A stretch of DNA of 64,000 nucleotides from Microvirga terrestris. GTDB taxonomy: Bacteria; Pseudomonadota; Alphaproteobacteria; Rhizobiales; Beijerinckiaceae. Below, piece by piece: positions 54,687-62,966 of this stretch. A model generated the notes under the pieces. It was not told the origin of the DNA. It made no database searches and saw nothing but the letters and a program-made list of their open reading frames with translations. The stretch is taken from contig NZ_JADQDN010000003.1 of the NCBI RefSeq assembly GCF_015694425.1, positions 1 through 64,000 on the forward strand, read 5' to 3'. Each line of letters opens with the position of its first letter. The first letter of the stretch is position 1. Position numbers and translations under genes: made by a program.

Positions 54687-55162
54687 TGGACGCGCCCTCC
54701 TCCGCCCTCGCCGCGTATGACATCGCGCAAGCCTGCGCGCAGGCCATGTGGGCCGAGGATCAGGCGAGCCAGGGCCTCGGCATGGTCGTGGAGCGGGTCG
54801 CGCCCGGTGAGGCGGTTTTGTCGATGCCGATCCGCCTCGACATGACGAACGGCCATGGCATCTGCCATGGTGGTTTCATCTTCACGCTCGCCGACTCGGC
54901 TTTTGCGTTCGCCTGCAACACCTACAACCAGCGGACTGTCGCGCAGCAATGCGCCGTGACGTTCCTGCAGCCCGGCCGCCGGGGCGACACGCTGACGGCC
55001 CATGCGGTGGAGCGCAATCGATCCGGCCGCTCCGGCATCTATGACGTGACGATTCGCAACGGCCAGGGCGAGGTCGTCGCCGAGTTCCGCGGGCACTCGC
55101 GCACGATTCCCGGCACGCTGCTCGCGCCGAGCGCGGACGAGACGGAACCAACAAGAACATGA
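54686..55162 (+). CDS. paaI: Hotdog-fold phenylacetyl-CoA thioesterase (PaaI)
   Basis: This 158-residue thioesterase has NGHGICHGGFIFTLADSAFAFACN, the PaaI motif with the catalytic Asp in LADSA, near residue 55. It removes CoA from dead-end hydroxyphenylacetyl-CoA adducts. ATG shares one base with the paaG stop (TGATG). Confidence 0.92.
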   Translation: MDAPSSALAAYDIAQACAQAMWAEDQASQGLGMVVERVAPGEAVLSMPIRLDMTNGHGICHGGFIFTLADSAFAFACNTYNQRTVAQQCAVTFLQPGRRGDTLTAHAVERNRSGRSGIYDVTIRNGQGEVVAEFRGHSRTIPGTLLAPSADETEPTRT

Positions 55163-55175
55163 ATGGGAGGTTTGC

Positions 55176-56510
55176 TTGAATCAGATTCCGCTCCGCAAGC
55201 TGTCCGAACTCAAACCTCAGGCCTCTTCCCTCGATCGTCTCGAACTGGCATCCCGTGACGAGCTGACTGCGTGGCAGCGCGAGCGTCTCGCCTGGTCCCT
55301 GCGCCATGCTTATGAGAACGTGCCGCACTACCGGGCGAAGTTCGACGCGGCGGGCGTTCATCCGGATGACTTCAAGGATATGAGCGACCTCGCTAAATTT
55401 CCCTTCACCACCAAGGCGGACCTGCGCGACAATTATCCCTTCGGCATGTTCGCCGTGCCTCAGGATCAGATCGCCCGCGTGCACGGCTCATCGGGCACCA
55501 CCGGCAAGCCCACCGTGGTCGGCTATACGAAGCGCGACATCGACACCTGGGCCGATGTGATGGCCCGTTCGATCCGGGCGAGCGGCGCGTGTCCAGGCAT
55601 GAAGGTGCATGTGGCCTACGGCTACGGCCTCTTCACCGGCGGGTTGGGCGCGCATTACGGCGCCGAGCGCCTCGGCTGCATGGTGATCCCCATGTCGGGC
55701 GGCATGACCGAGCGCCAGGTGCAGCTCATCCACGATTTCCAGCCCGATGTGATCATGGTCACGCCCTCCTACATGCTCGCGATCCTCGACGAGTTCCGCA
55801 AGCAGGGTCTCGACCCGCGTCAATCCTCGCTCAAGGTCGGCATCTTCGGTGCGGAGCCCTGGACGAACGCCATGCGGGCCGAAATCGAGGAGGCCTTCGA
55901 CATCCATGCGGTGGACATCTATGGCCTCTCCGAAGTCATGGGTCCGGGCGTTGCCTGCGAGTGCATCGAGACCAAGGACGGCCTGCACATCTGGGAGGAT
56001 CACTTCTACCCCGAGGTGATCCATCCGGTGACCGGCGAGGTGCTGCCGGACGGCGAGGAGGGCGAGCTCGTCTTCACCTCGCTCACCAAGGAGGCGATGC
56101 CCGTCATCCGCTACCGCACCCGCGACCTGACCCGCCTCATGCCCGGCACCGCGCGCACCATGCGGCGCATGGAGAAGGTCACGGGCCGCACCGACGACAT
56201 GATGATCATCAGGGGCGTGAACGTCTTCCCCACCCAGATTGAGGAAAAGCTCCTGCAGATCCCGAGCCTGTCGGGCCACTACCAGATCGTGCTGACCCGC
56301 GAAGGACGCATGGACCATATGGAGATCAAGGTCGAGATCCGGCCTGAGGCCGACTACCCTGAAACCCGCAAGGCGGCCGCCGACCGCTTGGGACAGGCGA
56401 TTAAGGATACCATCGGCATCACGGCTCAGGTAAACGTCCTCGACCCTGAAGGGATCGAGCGCTCGCTGGGCAAGGCGAAGCGCGTGATCGACGGCAGACC
56501 GAAAGAATAG
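55176..56510 (+). CDS. paaK: Phenylacetate-CoA ligase (PaaK)
   Basis: This 444-residue AMP-forming ligase has the P-loop VHGSSGTTGKPTVVGYT near residue 107, YGLSEVMGPGVA near residue 248 and GRTDDMMIIRGVNVFPTQIEE near residue 353. It activates phenylacetate to phenylacetyl-CoA, the entry step. The start is a TTG at 55176, set by GGGAGG six bases before. No ATG occurs in frame before the family N-terminus (NQIPLRKLSELKPQ). Confidence 0.93.
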   Translation: MNQIPLRKLSELKPQASSLDRLELASRDELTAWQRERLAWSLRHAYENVPHYRAKFDAAGVHPDDFKDMSDLAKFPFTTKADLRDNYPFGMFAVPQDQIARVHGSSGTTGKPTVVGYTKRDIDTWADVMARSIRASGACPGMKVHVAYGYGLFTGGLGAHYGAERLGCMVIPMSGGMTERQVQLIHDFQPDVIMVTPSYMLAILDEFRKQGLDPRQSSLKVGIFGAEPWTNAMRAEIEEAFDIHAVDIYGLSEVMGPGVACECIETKDGLHIWEDHFYPEVIHPVTGEVLPDGEEGELVFTSLTKEAMPVIRYRTRDLTRLMPGTARTMRRMEKVTGRTDDMMIIRGVNVFPTQIEEKLLQIPSLSGHYQIVLTREGRMDHMEIKVEIRPEADYPETRKAAADRLGQAIKDTIGITAQVNVLDPEGIERSLGKAKRVIDGRPKE

Positions 56511-56518
56511 ACAAGCCC

Positions 56519-57154
56519 ATGGCCCGCACCCGCGCCACAGACTACGACGACAAGCGCCGGGCGATCCTCGATCGCTCGGCCGAACTCTTTGCCGAGCATG
56601 GCTATGACCGCGCCTCCATGAGCAAGATCGCCGAGGCCTGCGGGGTCTCGAAGGCGAACCTCTACCATTACTACCGGGACAAGGAGGAACTGCTGTTCGA
56701 CATGATCCGTTTTCACCTGGAGGAATTGCTCGAAGTGGTGGAGGCGGCCGACCGGCCGGATCTGGCTGCCGGGCCCCGTCTCAAGGAGCTGGTCGCGGCC
56801 CTGCTGGAGGCTTACCGCGATGCAGACGCCCAGCACAATGTGCAGATCAACGGCCTGCGCCTGCTGCCCGCCGACCGGCAGACGGAGCTCAAAGCCATGG
56901 AGCGCGAGCTGGTTAAAATCTTCTCTGACGCGGTGGCCGGCGTCGCGCCGCAGCTGAAAGGCACCGAGCTGCTCAAGCCTGTAACCATGTCGCTCTTCGG
57001 CATGATCAACTGGCATTATCTCTGGTTCAAAAGCACTGGAGAGGTGACGCGGGCCGATTATGCGGAGCTCGTGTCCCAGCTGATCGTAGACGGAACGCGC
57101 AATCTCTATGCAGAACCCGCATCGGCATCACGGCGGATTACAGCTGCGGAATAG
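56519..57154 (+). CDS. paaR: TetR-family regulator of phenylacetate genes (PaaR)
   Basis: This 211-residue protein has an N-terminal TetR HTH (LFAEHGYDRASMSKIAEACGVSKANLYHYYRDKEELLF, residues ~18-56) and a helical C-terminal ligand domain. It lies 8 bp after paaK. Homologous PaaR regulators in alpha- and betaproteobacteria bind phenylacetyl-CoA and ACCGACCGGTCGGT-type palindromes. Such palindromes occur before paaG and paaZ here, supporting autoregulated repression. Confidence 0.88.
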   Translation: MARTRATDYDDKRRAILDRSAELFAEHGYDRASMSKIAEACGVSKANLYHYYRDKEELLFDMIRFHLEELLEVVEAADRPDLAAGPRLKELVAALLEAYRDADAQHNVQINGLRLLPADRQTELKAMERELVKIFSDAVAGVAPQLKGTELLKPVTMSLFGMINWHYLWFKSTGEVTRADYAELVSQLIVDGTRNLYAEPASASRRITAAE

Positions 57155-57183
57155 TACACAGACAAGCCTGCAAAGGTCGCTGA

Positions 57184-57987
57184 TTACTGCAAAGAGACCT
57201 GTTCACCCATCTCATGCGATGCATCCCTCGGAGCAACGAGTCCGAACCTTGAGAGGATCGGATGGACGATGCCCTGCCAGCGGGCTAAAAGAACCTCCCT
57301 GCCCTTCTGGCGCAAACCGTATTTCCGGTGTTGGGCGAAATGATCCGATGTGCTGCTGCCGAAACTATCGGCAACGCGCGGATACCAGTAGTTCACGGAT
57401 GCCTGGGCATCGGTCCTGTCGTGACCTTTCTCCAACGCCACCCGCAGCCCATGTTCACCAAGTTCCGCATGGCGTTTCTCGATGGCAAGGATGGCCGCGA
57501 GAGTGTCGGCAAAGGGCTGATAGGAGCCGTTCGTCAGTTCTTCGAGTTGCACGACGGTTGCCTGCCCCATCAGGCAGTTCATCACCACCGCATCAATCCA
57601 GCCATTGATCGGATAGTGAAACACGTTAAGCCGCATGTCGCCGTCCATGCGGCGCGTACCGAGATTGACGCTGCGGTCGAGACGGGACGACCAGGGATGC
57701 GCACCCACATACTGATCCATGTTGGCCCCGAACTGCTCCATCAGTCCGAGAACCTGCCTGGCATGATCAAGTTTCTGCAGGACGATGTGCGTGGCCGTGA
57801 TTCGTTCCTTCAGCCCCGGCGCGAGATTGATGCAATCGGCAAAGCCTGAGGCGCCAGCCATCTCAGAATCGACAAAAATCGACATCAGGCGCATGAGCTC
57901 CGCGCGATAGCGGGGCGTCACGTTGTCGGGTGCGCTCAGGCGGCCGCCACCGGCCACGAAGCCGACAAGACCTTCTTCATCGACCAT
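57184..57987 (-). CDS. Extra PaaA/PaaC-fold protein downstream of paaE
   Basis: This 267-residue protein has the ferritin-like phenylacetic-acid catabolic domain (PF05138 type). The first-helix Glu is kept (DSEMAG, compare HSEIIG in PaaA). The DExxH pair is replaced: QKLDHARQVLG aligns with [10 protein letters not shown] of PaaA and ALDLIGQTQ of PaaC. A later ExxH is present (IEKRHAE). So half of the diiron site is lost. It lies 15 bp after paaE and would be cotranscribed with paaABCDE. A structural or alternative-subunit role is inferred. Confidence 0.8.
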   Translation of the reverse strand: MVDEEGLVGFVAGGGRLSAPDNVTPRYRAELMRLMSIFVDSEMAGASGFADCINLAPGLKERITATHIVLQKLDHARQVLGLMEQFGANMDQYVGAHPWSSRLDRSVNLGTRRMDGDMRLNVFHYPINGWIDAVVMNCLMGQATVVQLEELTNGSYQPFADTLAAILAIEKRHAELGEHGLRVALEKGHDRTDAQASVNYWYPRVADSFGSSTSDHFAQHRKYGLRQKGREVLLARWQGIVHPILSRFGLVAPRDASHEMGEQVSLQ

Positions 57988-58002
57988 GGCGCACCTCCTC
58001 GG

Positions 58003-59079
58003 TCACTTGTCGAAATCGACCAGGATCCTGTCACTCACCGGATAGCTCTGGCAGGTCAGGATGTAGCCCCGAGCGATTTCGTAATCCTCCAGGGCGAAGT
58101 TTGCATCCATGTCGACCTCGCCCTCAACCAGCATCGCCCGGCAGGTGGAGCATACGCCACCCTTGCAGGCATAGGGAAGCTCGAGACCTTCCTGGGTGGC
58201 CGCATCGAGCACCGACGCGGTGCCCTTCTCGAACGACAGGGTTCGGGCGCGCCCGTCGATGACGATGGTAGCCTCGCAGAGATCCTTGTGGTTCCTGGCC
58301 TGCTCTTCTTCGGACGTACGCGGGCGGCGGCTTGGCGTGGATGTGGCGAAGAGCTCGAACTTGATCTTGCGCTTGTCGAGGCCGTGCTCCTCGAGGCTTT
58401 TCGCAACGCCCAGCATCATGTCCTGCGGCCCGCAGATGAAGGCGGTGTCTATGGTGGACGCGTCAACCCAATGCTCCAGGAGCTGGTCGCACTTCTCCTT
58501 GGTCAGGCGGCCGTTGAACAGATCGATGTCCTGCTGCTCGCGGCTGAGGATATGAATGAGGCTGAAGCGCTCCAGATGCTCGTTCTTGAGATCCTCCAGC
58601 TCCTCGCGAAACATGATGGAGCTCGATGCACGGTTGCCGTAGAACAGGGTGAAGGATGATTGCGGCTCGGATAGAAGCGTCGTCTTGATGATGCTCAGCA
58701 GCGGCGTGATCCCGCTGCCCGCCGCAAAGCCCACGAAGTGCCTTTTCTGCGTACGATCGAGGGGCACGAAAAAGTTGCCCATCGGCGGCATGGCCTCGAT
58801 CACATGGCCGGGCGCCAGTTGCTCGCTCACCCAGTTCGAGAACACGCCGCCGGCGATCTTCTTGATGCCGACCCGCAGCCTGCCCTCCATGGGGGCTGCG
58901 CAGATGGAATAGGACCGCCGGACCTCGTCGCCGTCGATGGTGGTGCGCAGGGTCAGGTATTGCCCCGGCGAGAAGCTGAACGCCTCCTTGTGCTCATCCG
59001 GCACGTCGAGCGTGAGGATGATGGCGTCGCGCGTCTCGCGCCTGACATCGGCAACGGTCACGGGGTAGAACTTTGTCAT
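58003..59079 (-). CDS. paaE: Phenylacetyl-CoA epoxidase reductase subunit (PaaE)
   Basis: This 358-residue reductase has an FAD domain (RRSYSICAAP near residue 56), an NAD domain (GFAAGSGITPLLSIIKTTL near residue 113) and a C-terminal [2Fe-2S] ferredoxin (CKGGVCSTCRAMLVEG ... CQSYP, ~290-345). It delivers electrons to PaaAC. ATG at 59079 begins the family N-terminus (MTKFYPVTVADVRR). Confidence 0.93.
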   Translation of the reverse strand: MTKFYPVTVADVRRETRDAIILTLDVPDEHKEAFSFSPGQYLTLRTTIDGDEVRRSYSICAAPMEGRLRVGIKKIAGGVFSNWVSEQLAPGHVIEAMPPMGNFFVPLDRTQKRHFVGFAAGSGITPLLSIIKTTLLSEPQSSFTLFYGNRASSSIMFREELEDLKNEHLERFSLIHILSREQQDIDLFNGRLTKEKCDQLLEHWVDASTIDTAFICGPQDMMLGVAKSLEEHGLDKRKIKFELFATSTPSRRPRTSEEEQARNHKDLCEATIVIDGRARTLSFEKGTASVLDAATQEGLELPYACKGGVCSTCRAMLVEGEVDMDANFALEDYEIARGYILTCQSYPVSDRILVDFDK

Positions 59080-59095
59080 GGAGCGTCCGCTCGTT

Positions 59096-59608
59096 TCAGA
59101 TGCACTTGAAGTAATCGAAAGGCTCAAGGCAATCGTCGCACCGGTACTGAGCCTTGCAGGGCGTCGAGCCGAACTCGCTGATGCGCGATGTGTTCTCGGA
59201 TTTGCAGCGTGGGCAGGCGATCGTCAGCGGCTTGCGCAGCAGGCGGTCGAAGACCGACGGTCCTCCCGCGCTCTCGACTGGCGGCGCGATGCCGTAGGCT
59301 TCGAGCTTGCGCCGTCCAGCCTCACTGATCCAGTCCGTGGTCCAAGGTGGCGAGAGCCGGCGCTCGACGCGCAGGCGATCAAGTCCCCTCGCTCGCAGCG
59401 CTGCCTCGATGTCGAGCGCGATGACGCTCGTTGCAGGACAACCCGAATAGGTGGGCGTGATCGCTACGACGAGTTCGTCGCCGGACCATTGCACATCGCG
59501 GATGATGCCGAGATCCATGACGGAGACGGCAGGCACTTCCGGGTCGGGAACTTCTTCCAGCCAGGTTCTGATCTGCTCCAGATCCGGCCGCGTCAGGCTG
59601 CCCGTCAT
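59096..59608 (-). CDS. paaD: Phenylacetyl-CoA epoxidase-associated protein PaaD
   Basis: This 170-residue protein has an N-terminal SufT/MIP18-like DUF59 domain (VPDPEVPAVSVMDLGIIRDV near residue 20, GCPATSVI) and a C-terminal zinc ribbon (CPRC ... CDDC). It is needed for iron-sulphur or complex maturation of PaaABCE. It starts 9 bp after paaC. Confidence 0.9.
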   Translation of the reverse strand: MTGSLTRPDLEQIRTWLEEVPDPEVPAVSVMDLGIIRDVQWSGDELVVAITPTYSGCPATSVIALDIEAALRARGLDRLRVERRLSPPWTTDWISEAGRRKLEAYGIAPPVESAGGPSVFDRLLRKPLTIACPRCKSENTSRISEFGSTPCKAQYRCDDCLEPFDYFKCI

Positions 59609-59617
59609 CGCCGCCTC

Positions 59618-60376
59618 CTACCACGTTGCGTTGGGATAGGCCCGCTGCAGGAACTGGAGATCCGCCAGGATGTAGCCGAGGTGCTCGGAATGCATGCCCC
59701 GCTTGCCGCCTCGCTGCGCCCATCCGGGCTGCGGCAAGGTAAGCGTCGCTTCCTCGGCGGTTGACCGCATCAGGCCGAGCCACGGCTCGTGCAGGGATGC
59801 GAGATCGGGACCGATGCCTTCGCGCATCATGGCCTGGTCCACCTCGTCGGACTCGAACATCTCGCCCGTGTACATCCAGAGGTCGTCGATGGCCGCCTGC
59901 ATGCGGCGATGGCTCTCTTCCGTTCCGTCGCCGAGGCGCAGGATCCAATCACGACTGCGCTCGAGATGATAGGTGACCTCCTTGAGCCCTTTGGCGGCGA
60001 TCTCGGCAATGCGCGCATCCTTCGAGCCCGTGAGTTCCCGCAGCAGCAGGTAGTGCCAGGCGTCGAAGTGAAACTGGCGCGCCATGGTGGCGGCGAAGTT
60101 GCCGTTGGGCTGCTCGACGAGCAGGAGATTGCGGAAGTCGCGGGCATCGCGCAGATAGGCGAGCTTGTCGGCGTCGCGCCCCTTGCCCTCGATCTCTCCT
60201 GCTAGGTTCAACCAAAGCTGCGTCTGCCCGATGAGATCGAGTGCCACGTTGGACAGCGCCAAATCTTCTTCCAACGCGGGCGAATGCCCGCACCATTCCG
60301 ACAGGCGGTGCCCGAGGATCAGGGCGTTGTCGCCAAGGCGCAGCAGATACTCGAAGAGAACCTCCTGCCCGCTCAT
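59618..60376 (-). CDS. paaC: Phenylacetyl-CoA epoxidase structural subunit PaaC
   Basis: This 252-residue ferritin-like subunit lacks the iron ligands (SNVALDLIGQTQLWL in place of the PaaA DEAGH stretch), as is normal for PaaC. It forms a heterodimer with PaaA. ATG at 60376 shares its first base with the paaB stop (TGATG). Confidence 0.92.
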   Translation of the reverse strand: MSGQEVLFEYLLRLGDNALILGHRLSEWCGHSPALEEDLALSNVALDLIGQTQLWLNLAGEIEGKGRDADKLAYLRDARDFRNLLLVEQPNGNFAATMARQFHFDAWHYLLLRELTGSKDARIAEIAAKGLKEVTYHLERSRDWILRLGDGTEESHRRMQAAIDDLWMYTGEMFESDEVDQAMMREGIGPDLASLHEPWLGLMRSTAEEATLTLPQPGWAQRGGKRGMHSEHLGYILADLQFLQRAYPNATW

Positions 60377-60666
60377 CACATATGCCCCAGCTCTTCGGGG
60401 ATCTCGTAGAAGGTCGGGTGCCGGTAGACCTTGCTGTTGGCCGGATCGAACAGCGGACCCTTCTCGCTCGGGGAGCTCGCGGCAATGTCGGAGGCGCGCA
60501 CCACCCAGATGCTCACGCCCTCGTTGCGGCGCGTATAGACGTCGCGCGCATTCATGATCGCCATCTCGGCATCGGGCGCATGCAGGCTGCCCACATGGCG
60601 ATGGGCGAGTCCGTGCTGGCTGCGGATGAACACTTCCCAGAGAGGCCATTCTTTTTTGTCGGTCAT
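60376..60666 (-). CDS. paaB: Phenylacetyl-CoA epoxidase subunit PaaB
   Basis: This 96-residue protein (TDKKEWPLWEVFIRSQHGLAHRHVGSLHAPDAEMAI...) is of normal PaaB length and links PaaAC heterodimers. ATG at 60666 has GGGAGAGCAACG before it. An in-frame ATG 18 bp upstream would overlap the paaA stop and is less likely. Confidence 0.92.
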   Translation of the reverse strand: MTDKKEWPLWEVFIRSQHGLAHRHVGSLHAPDAEMAIMNARDVYTRRNEGVSIWVVRASDIAASSPSEKGPLFDPANSKVYRHPTFYEIPEELGHM

Positions 60667-60680
60667 CGTTGCTCTCCCGC

Positions 60681-61676
60681 TCACGCCGCCTTGGCTTTGG
60701 CGCGCGCCGCCTTCTTAGCCGCATAGGCATCGGCGGCTTCGCGCACCCATTGGCCCTCTTCGTAGGCCTTGACCCGCGTGCGCAGGCGCTGGCGGTTGCA
60801 GGGGCCATTGCCGGCGACCACCTGATAGAACTCGTTCCAGTCGACTTCGCCGAAATCGTAGTGCTCGCTCTCGGCGTTCCACTTGAGATCTGGATCGGGC
60901 ACGGTAAGGCCGAGATATTCCGCTTGCGGCACCGTCTGGTCGACAAACTTCTGGCGCAGCTCGTCGTTCGAGTTGATCTTGATCTTCCAGCGCATGGATT
61001 GGGCGCTGTGCACCGACTCGGCGTCGGACGGGCCGAACATCATCAGGGACGGCCACCACCAGCGGTTCAGCGCATCCTGCGCCATCGCCTTCTGCTCGGG
61101 CGTGCCGCGCGCGAGCTTGGTCATGATGTCGTAGCCCTGGCGCTGGTGGAAACTCTCCTCCTTGCAGATGCGGACCATGGCGCGGGAATATGGGCCGTAG
61201 GAGCAGCGCTGCAGCGGCACCTGATTCATGATCGCGGCCCCGTCGACGAGCCAACCGATGGCCCCGATATCGGCCCAGGTGAGCGTCGGATAATTGAAGA
61301 TGCTCGAATACTTGGCCTTGCCGCTGTTGAGCTGCTCCATGAGCTCGTCGCGGCTCACGCCCAGCGTCTCGGCAGCGCAGTAGAGATAAAGGCCATGGCC
61401 CGCCTCGTCCTGTACCTTGGCGAGCAGGATGGCCTTGCGCTCCAGGGTCGGCGCGCGGGTTATCCAGTTGCCCTCGGGCTGCATGCCGATGATCTCGGAA
61501 TGGGCATGCTGGGAGATCTGCCGGATCAGAGTCTTGCGGTAGGCCTCCGGCATCCACTCCTTTGGCTCGATCTTGATGTTCTGATCGACGCGGTCCTGGA
61601 ATGCGCGCTCCTCGGGAGACATCTCCTCCTTGGACTGGATGTGGTCGACGCCCGTCTTCACCATCTGTGCGTACAC
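60681..61676 (-). CDS. paaA: Phenylacetyl-CoA 1,2-epoxidase catalytic subunit PaaA
   Basis: This 331-residue diiron oxygenase subunit has the ferritin-fold ligands in HAHSEIIGM (Glu), [10 protein letters not shown] (Glu/His) and [13 protein letters not shown] (Glu/His), all complete. It starts at GTG 61676 after AGGGAG. It is the first gene of paaABCDE, and its promoter region (61677-61854) holds a large inverted repeat. Confidence 0.94.
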   Translation of the reverse strand: MYAQMVKTGVDHIQSKEEMSPEERAFQDRVDQNIKIEPKEWMPEAYRKTLIRQISQHAHSEIIGMQPEGNWITRAPTLERKAILLAKVQDEAGHGLYLYCAAETLGVSRDELMEQLNSGKAKYSSIFNYPTLTWADIGAIGWLVDGAAIMNQVPLQRCSYGPYSRAMVRICKEESFHQRQGYDIMTKLARGTPEQKAMAQDALNRWWWPSLMMFGPSDAESVHSAQSMRWKIKINSNDELRQKFVDQTVPQAEYLGLTVPDPDLKWNAESEHYDFGEVDWNEFYQVVAGNGPCNRQRLRTRVKAYEEGQWVREAADAYAAKKAARAKAKAA

Positions 61677-61805
61677 GGCGCTTCTCCCTAACCTTTGTTG
61701 CCTCGTTTCCTCTGCAGCCCGTTAACGCTCGCAAGGCAGCAATTTTCCATGCGCCAAAGGCAAGACGTCAGGCAGCATGCCTCGAGGATGGGCGGCTGCT
61801 TATTC

Positions 61806-61851
61806 AATATGTCACAAAAAATAGTTTATTCAAGATTTTCTTGTAACATAT
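61806..61851 (-). promoter_or_regulatory. paaA promoter with inverted repeat (candidate PaaX site)
   Basis: ATATGTCACAA (61807-61817) and TTGTAACATAT (61841-61851) form an 11-bp arm pair with one mismatch, 23 bp apart. Inside it, on the minus strand, TTGAAT and CATATT are 16 bp apart as -35/-10. A direct repeat TTATTCAA occurs at 61800 and 61826. PaaX is encoded 3 bp away. Confidence 0.5.
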
Positions 61852-61854
61852 CTT

Positions 61855-62751
61855 TCAGCTGGCCTGCGATTTTGTGAGCGGTTGGATCGCAGCAAACCGT
61901 TGCTGAAAATCCTGATCAACAGGGGGAAGCGGGCCCTGATCGTTCTGAGCGTGGCTGTCGATCCACTGCTCGGCGGCGGGAAGCAGCGTCTTGTAGATCG
62001 TGCCGCAAAGGGTGCGGGCGGCCGCCCCAGCCCAGGGGGTCGGGAGGAGCTCCTGGGGCAACAACGGGTCCTTCAGAACGGCCCGGCGGTAGTCGTGGAT
62101 CAGGAGGATGCGAACAAGAAGGGCATCAAGGCTGCTGAACCGGGCGCCGCTCTCGAGAGCTTGAAGAGTTCCCGCATAGGTATCGACGAAGCGGCGGTAG
62201 CGCCCCTCAATGCTCTCCAGGGGCCAGGCGCGCTCTGCCAGCCGCCGGGCAGTCGGCAGATCCGCTGGGCTCGCCGAGAGGCGGAGGATTCCCTCCCTTC
62301 CGACCGAGGATCCCGCAGGGGCGATGAGCAGGTCCGGCCCAAGGGCGCCATAACCGGCCTCGGACAGTTCCGCCCGCAGGGTGCCCCGGTCCTGGCCGTT
62401 GTCGCGCAGAAGGAGGTCAAAGGAACCATGCCAAGTCTGGGGCGGGTCGGCATAGATCCGTTGCGTCGCCTGGGCGAAGGCCTCCTGCCCCTGCGCCGTG
62501 AGTTGGTAATAGCTGTTGCGGCCGACCTTCCAGCGCTCGAACCAGCCTTCCGACACAAGGCGCGACAGGGCCGTCCTCACCAGGGTATCGCTGATGCGGA
62601 AGGCCCGCATGATCTCGTGGAGTGAAGACAGGGACAAGACCCCGCCCCTCGGCACGATCGCATCCCCAAAGACCGTCACGATCAGCGAGCCCGCTCGGAT
62701 GGGTGTCCGCTCGTGAAACCGATCCAGGAGGGATTCGACAAACGCGGCCAT
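61855..62751 (-). CDS. paaX: PaaX-family phenylacetyl-CoA-responsive repressor
   Basis: This 298-residue protein begins with an atypical winged helix (SLIVTVFGDAIVPRGGVLSLSSLHEIMRAF, then SDTLVRTALSRLVSEGWFERWKVGRNSYY) and ends with the PaaX C-terminal domain (LPPVDQDFQQRFAAIQ region). It is the GntR-like repressor of paa genes that is released by phenylacetyl-CoA. It is encoded just upstream of and parallel to paaA, and divergent from paaZ. A second paa regulator (PaaR) is present. Confidence 0.9.
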   Translation of the reverse strand: MAAFVESLLDRFHERTPIRAGSLIVTVFGDAIVPRGGVLSLSSLHEIMRAFRISDTLVRTALSRLVSEGWFERWKVGRNSYYQLTAQGQEAFAQATQRIYADPPQTWHGSFDLLLRDNGQDRGTLRAELSEAGYGALGPDLLIAPAGSSVGREGILRLSASPADLPTARRLAERAWPLESIEGRYRRFVDTYAGTLQALESGARFSSLDALLVRILLIHDYRRAVLKDPLLPQELLPTPWAGAAARTLCGTIYKTLLPAAEQWIDSHAQNDQGPLPPVDQDFQQRFAAIQPLTKSQAS

Positions 62752-62879
62752 TCAAGCCAACTCCGTTCCTTCAAGAGCGCGGCGGTCGTCGCCTCTAATG
62801 CCCATTTCGCCCTAACCTATTCACGCTTCCTCAGCCCCTGTCGACCCCAGAGCCACAGGAGGCAATATCCCAAAATTTC

Positions 62880-62908
62880 TTGACTAACCGACCGGTCGGT
62901 TAATAATG
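62880..62908 (+). promoter_or_regulatory. paaZ promoter with embedded PaaR-type operator
   Basis: TTGACT (62880-62885) and a TAATAAT-type -10 (62901-62907) are about 16 bp apart. The perfect 18-bp palindrome TAACCGACCGGTCGGTTA (62885-62902) fills the spacer, so bound repressor would block RNA polymerase. Confidence 0.68.
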
Positions 62909-62966
62909 CCGATGAGGGTGCAGCTCCGCTTGAGCCGCCTGTCACTCCATTCCTGAAGGTGTCCAG

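Noticed and set aside
59949-60485. 178-codon minus-strand frame overlapping paaC and paaB
   Set aside because: Arg/Ala-rich translation typical of an alternate frame; paaC and paaB account for the region fully.
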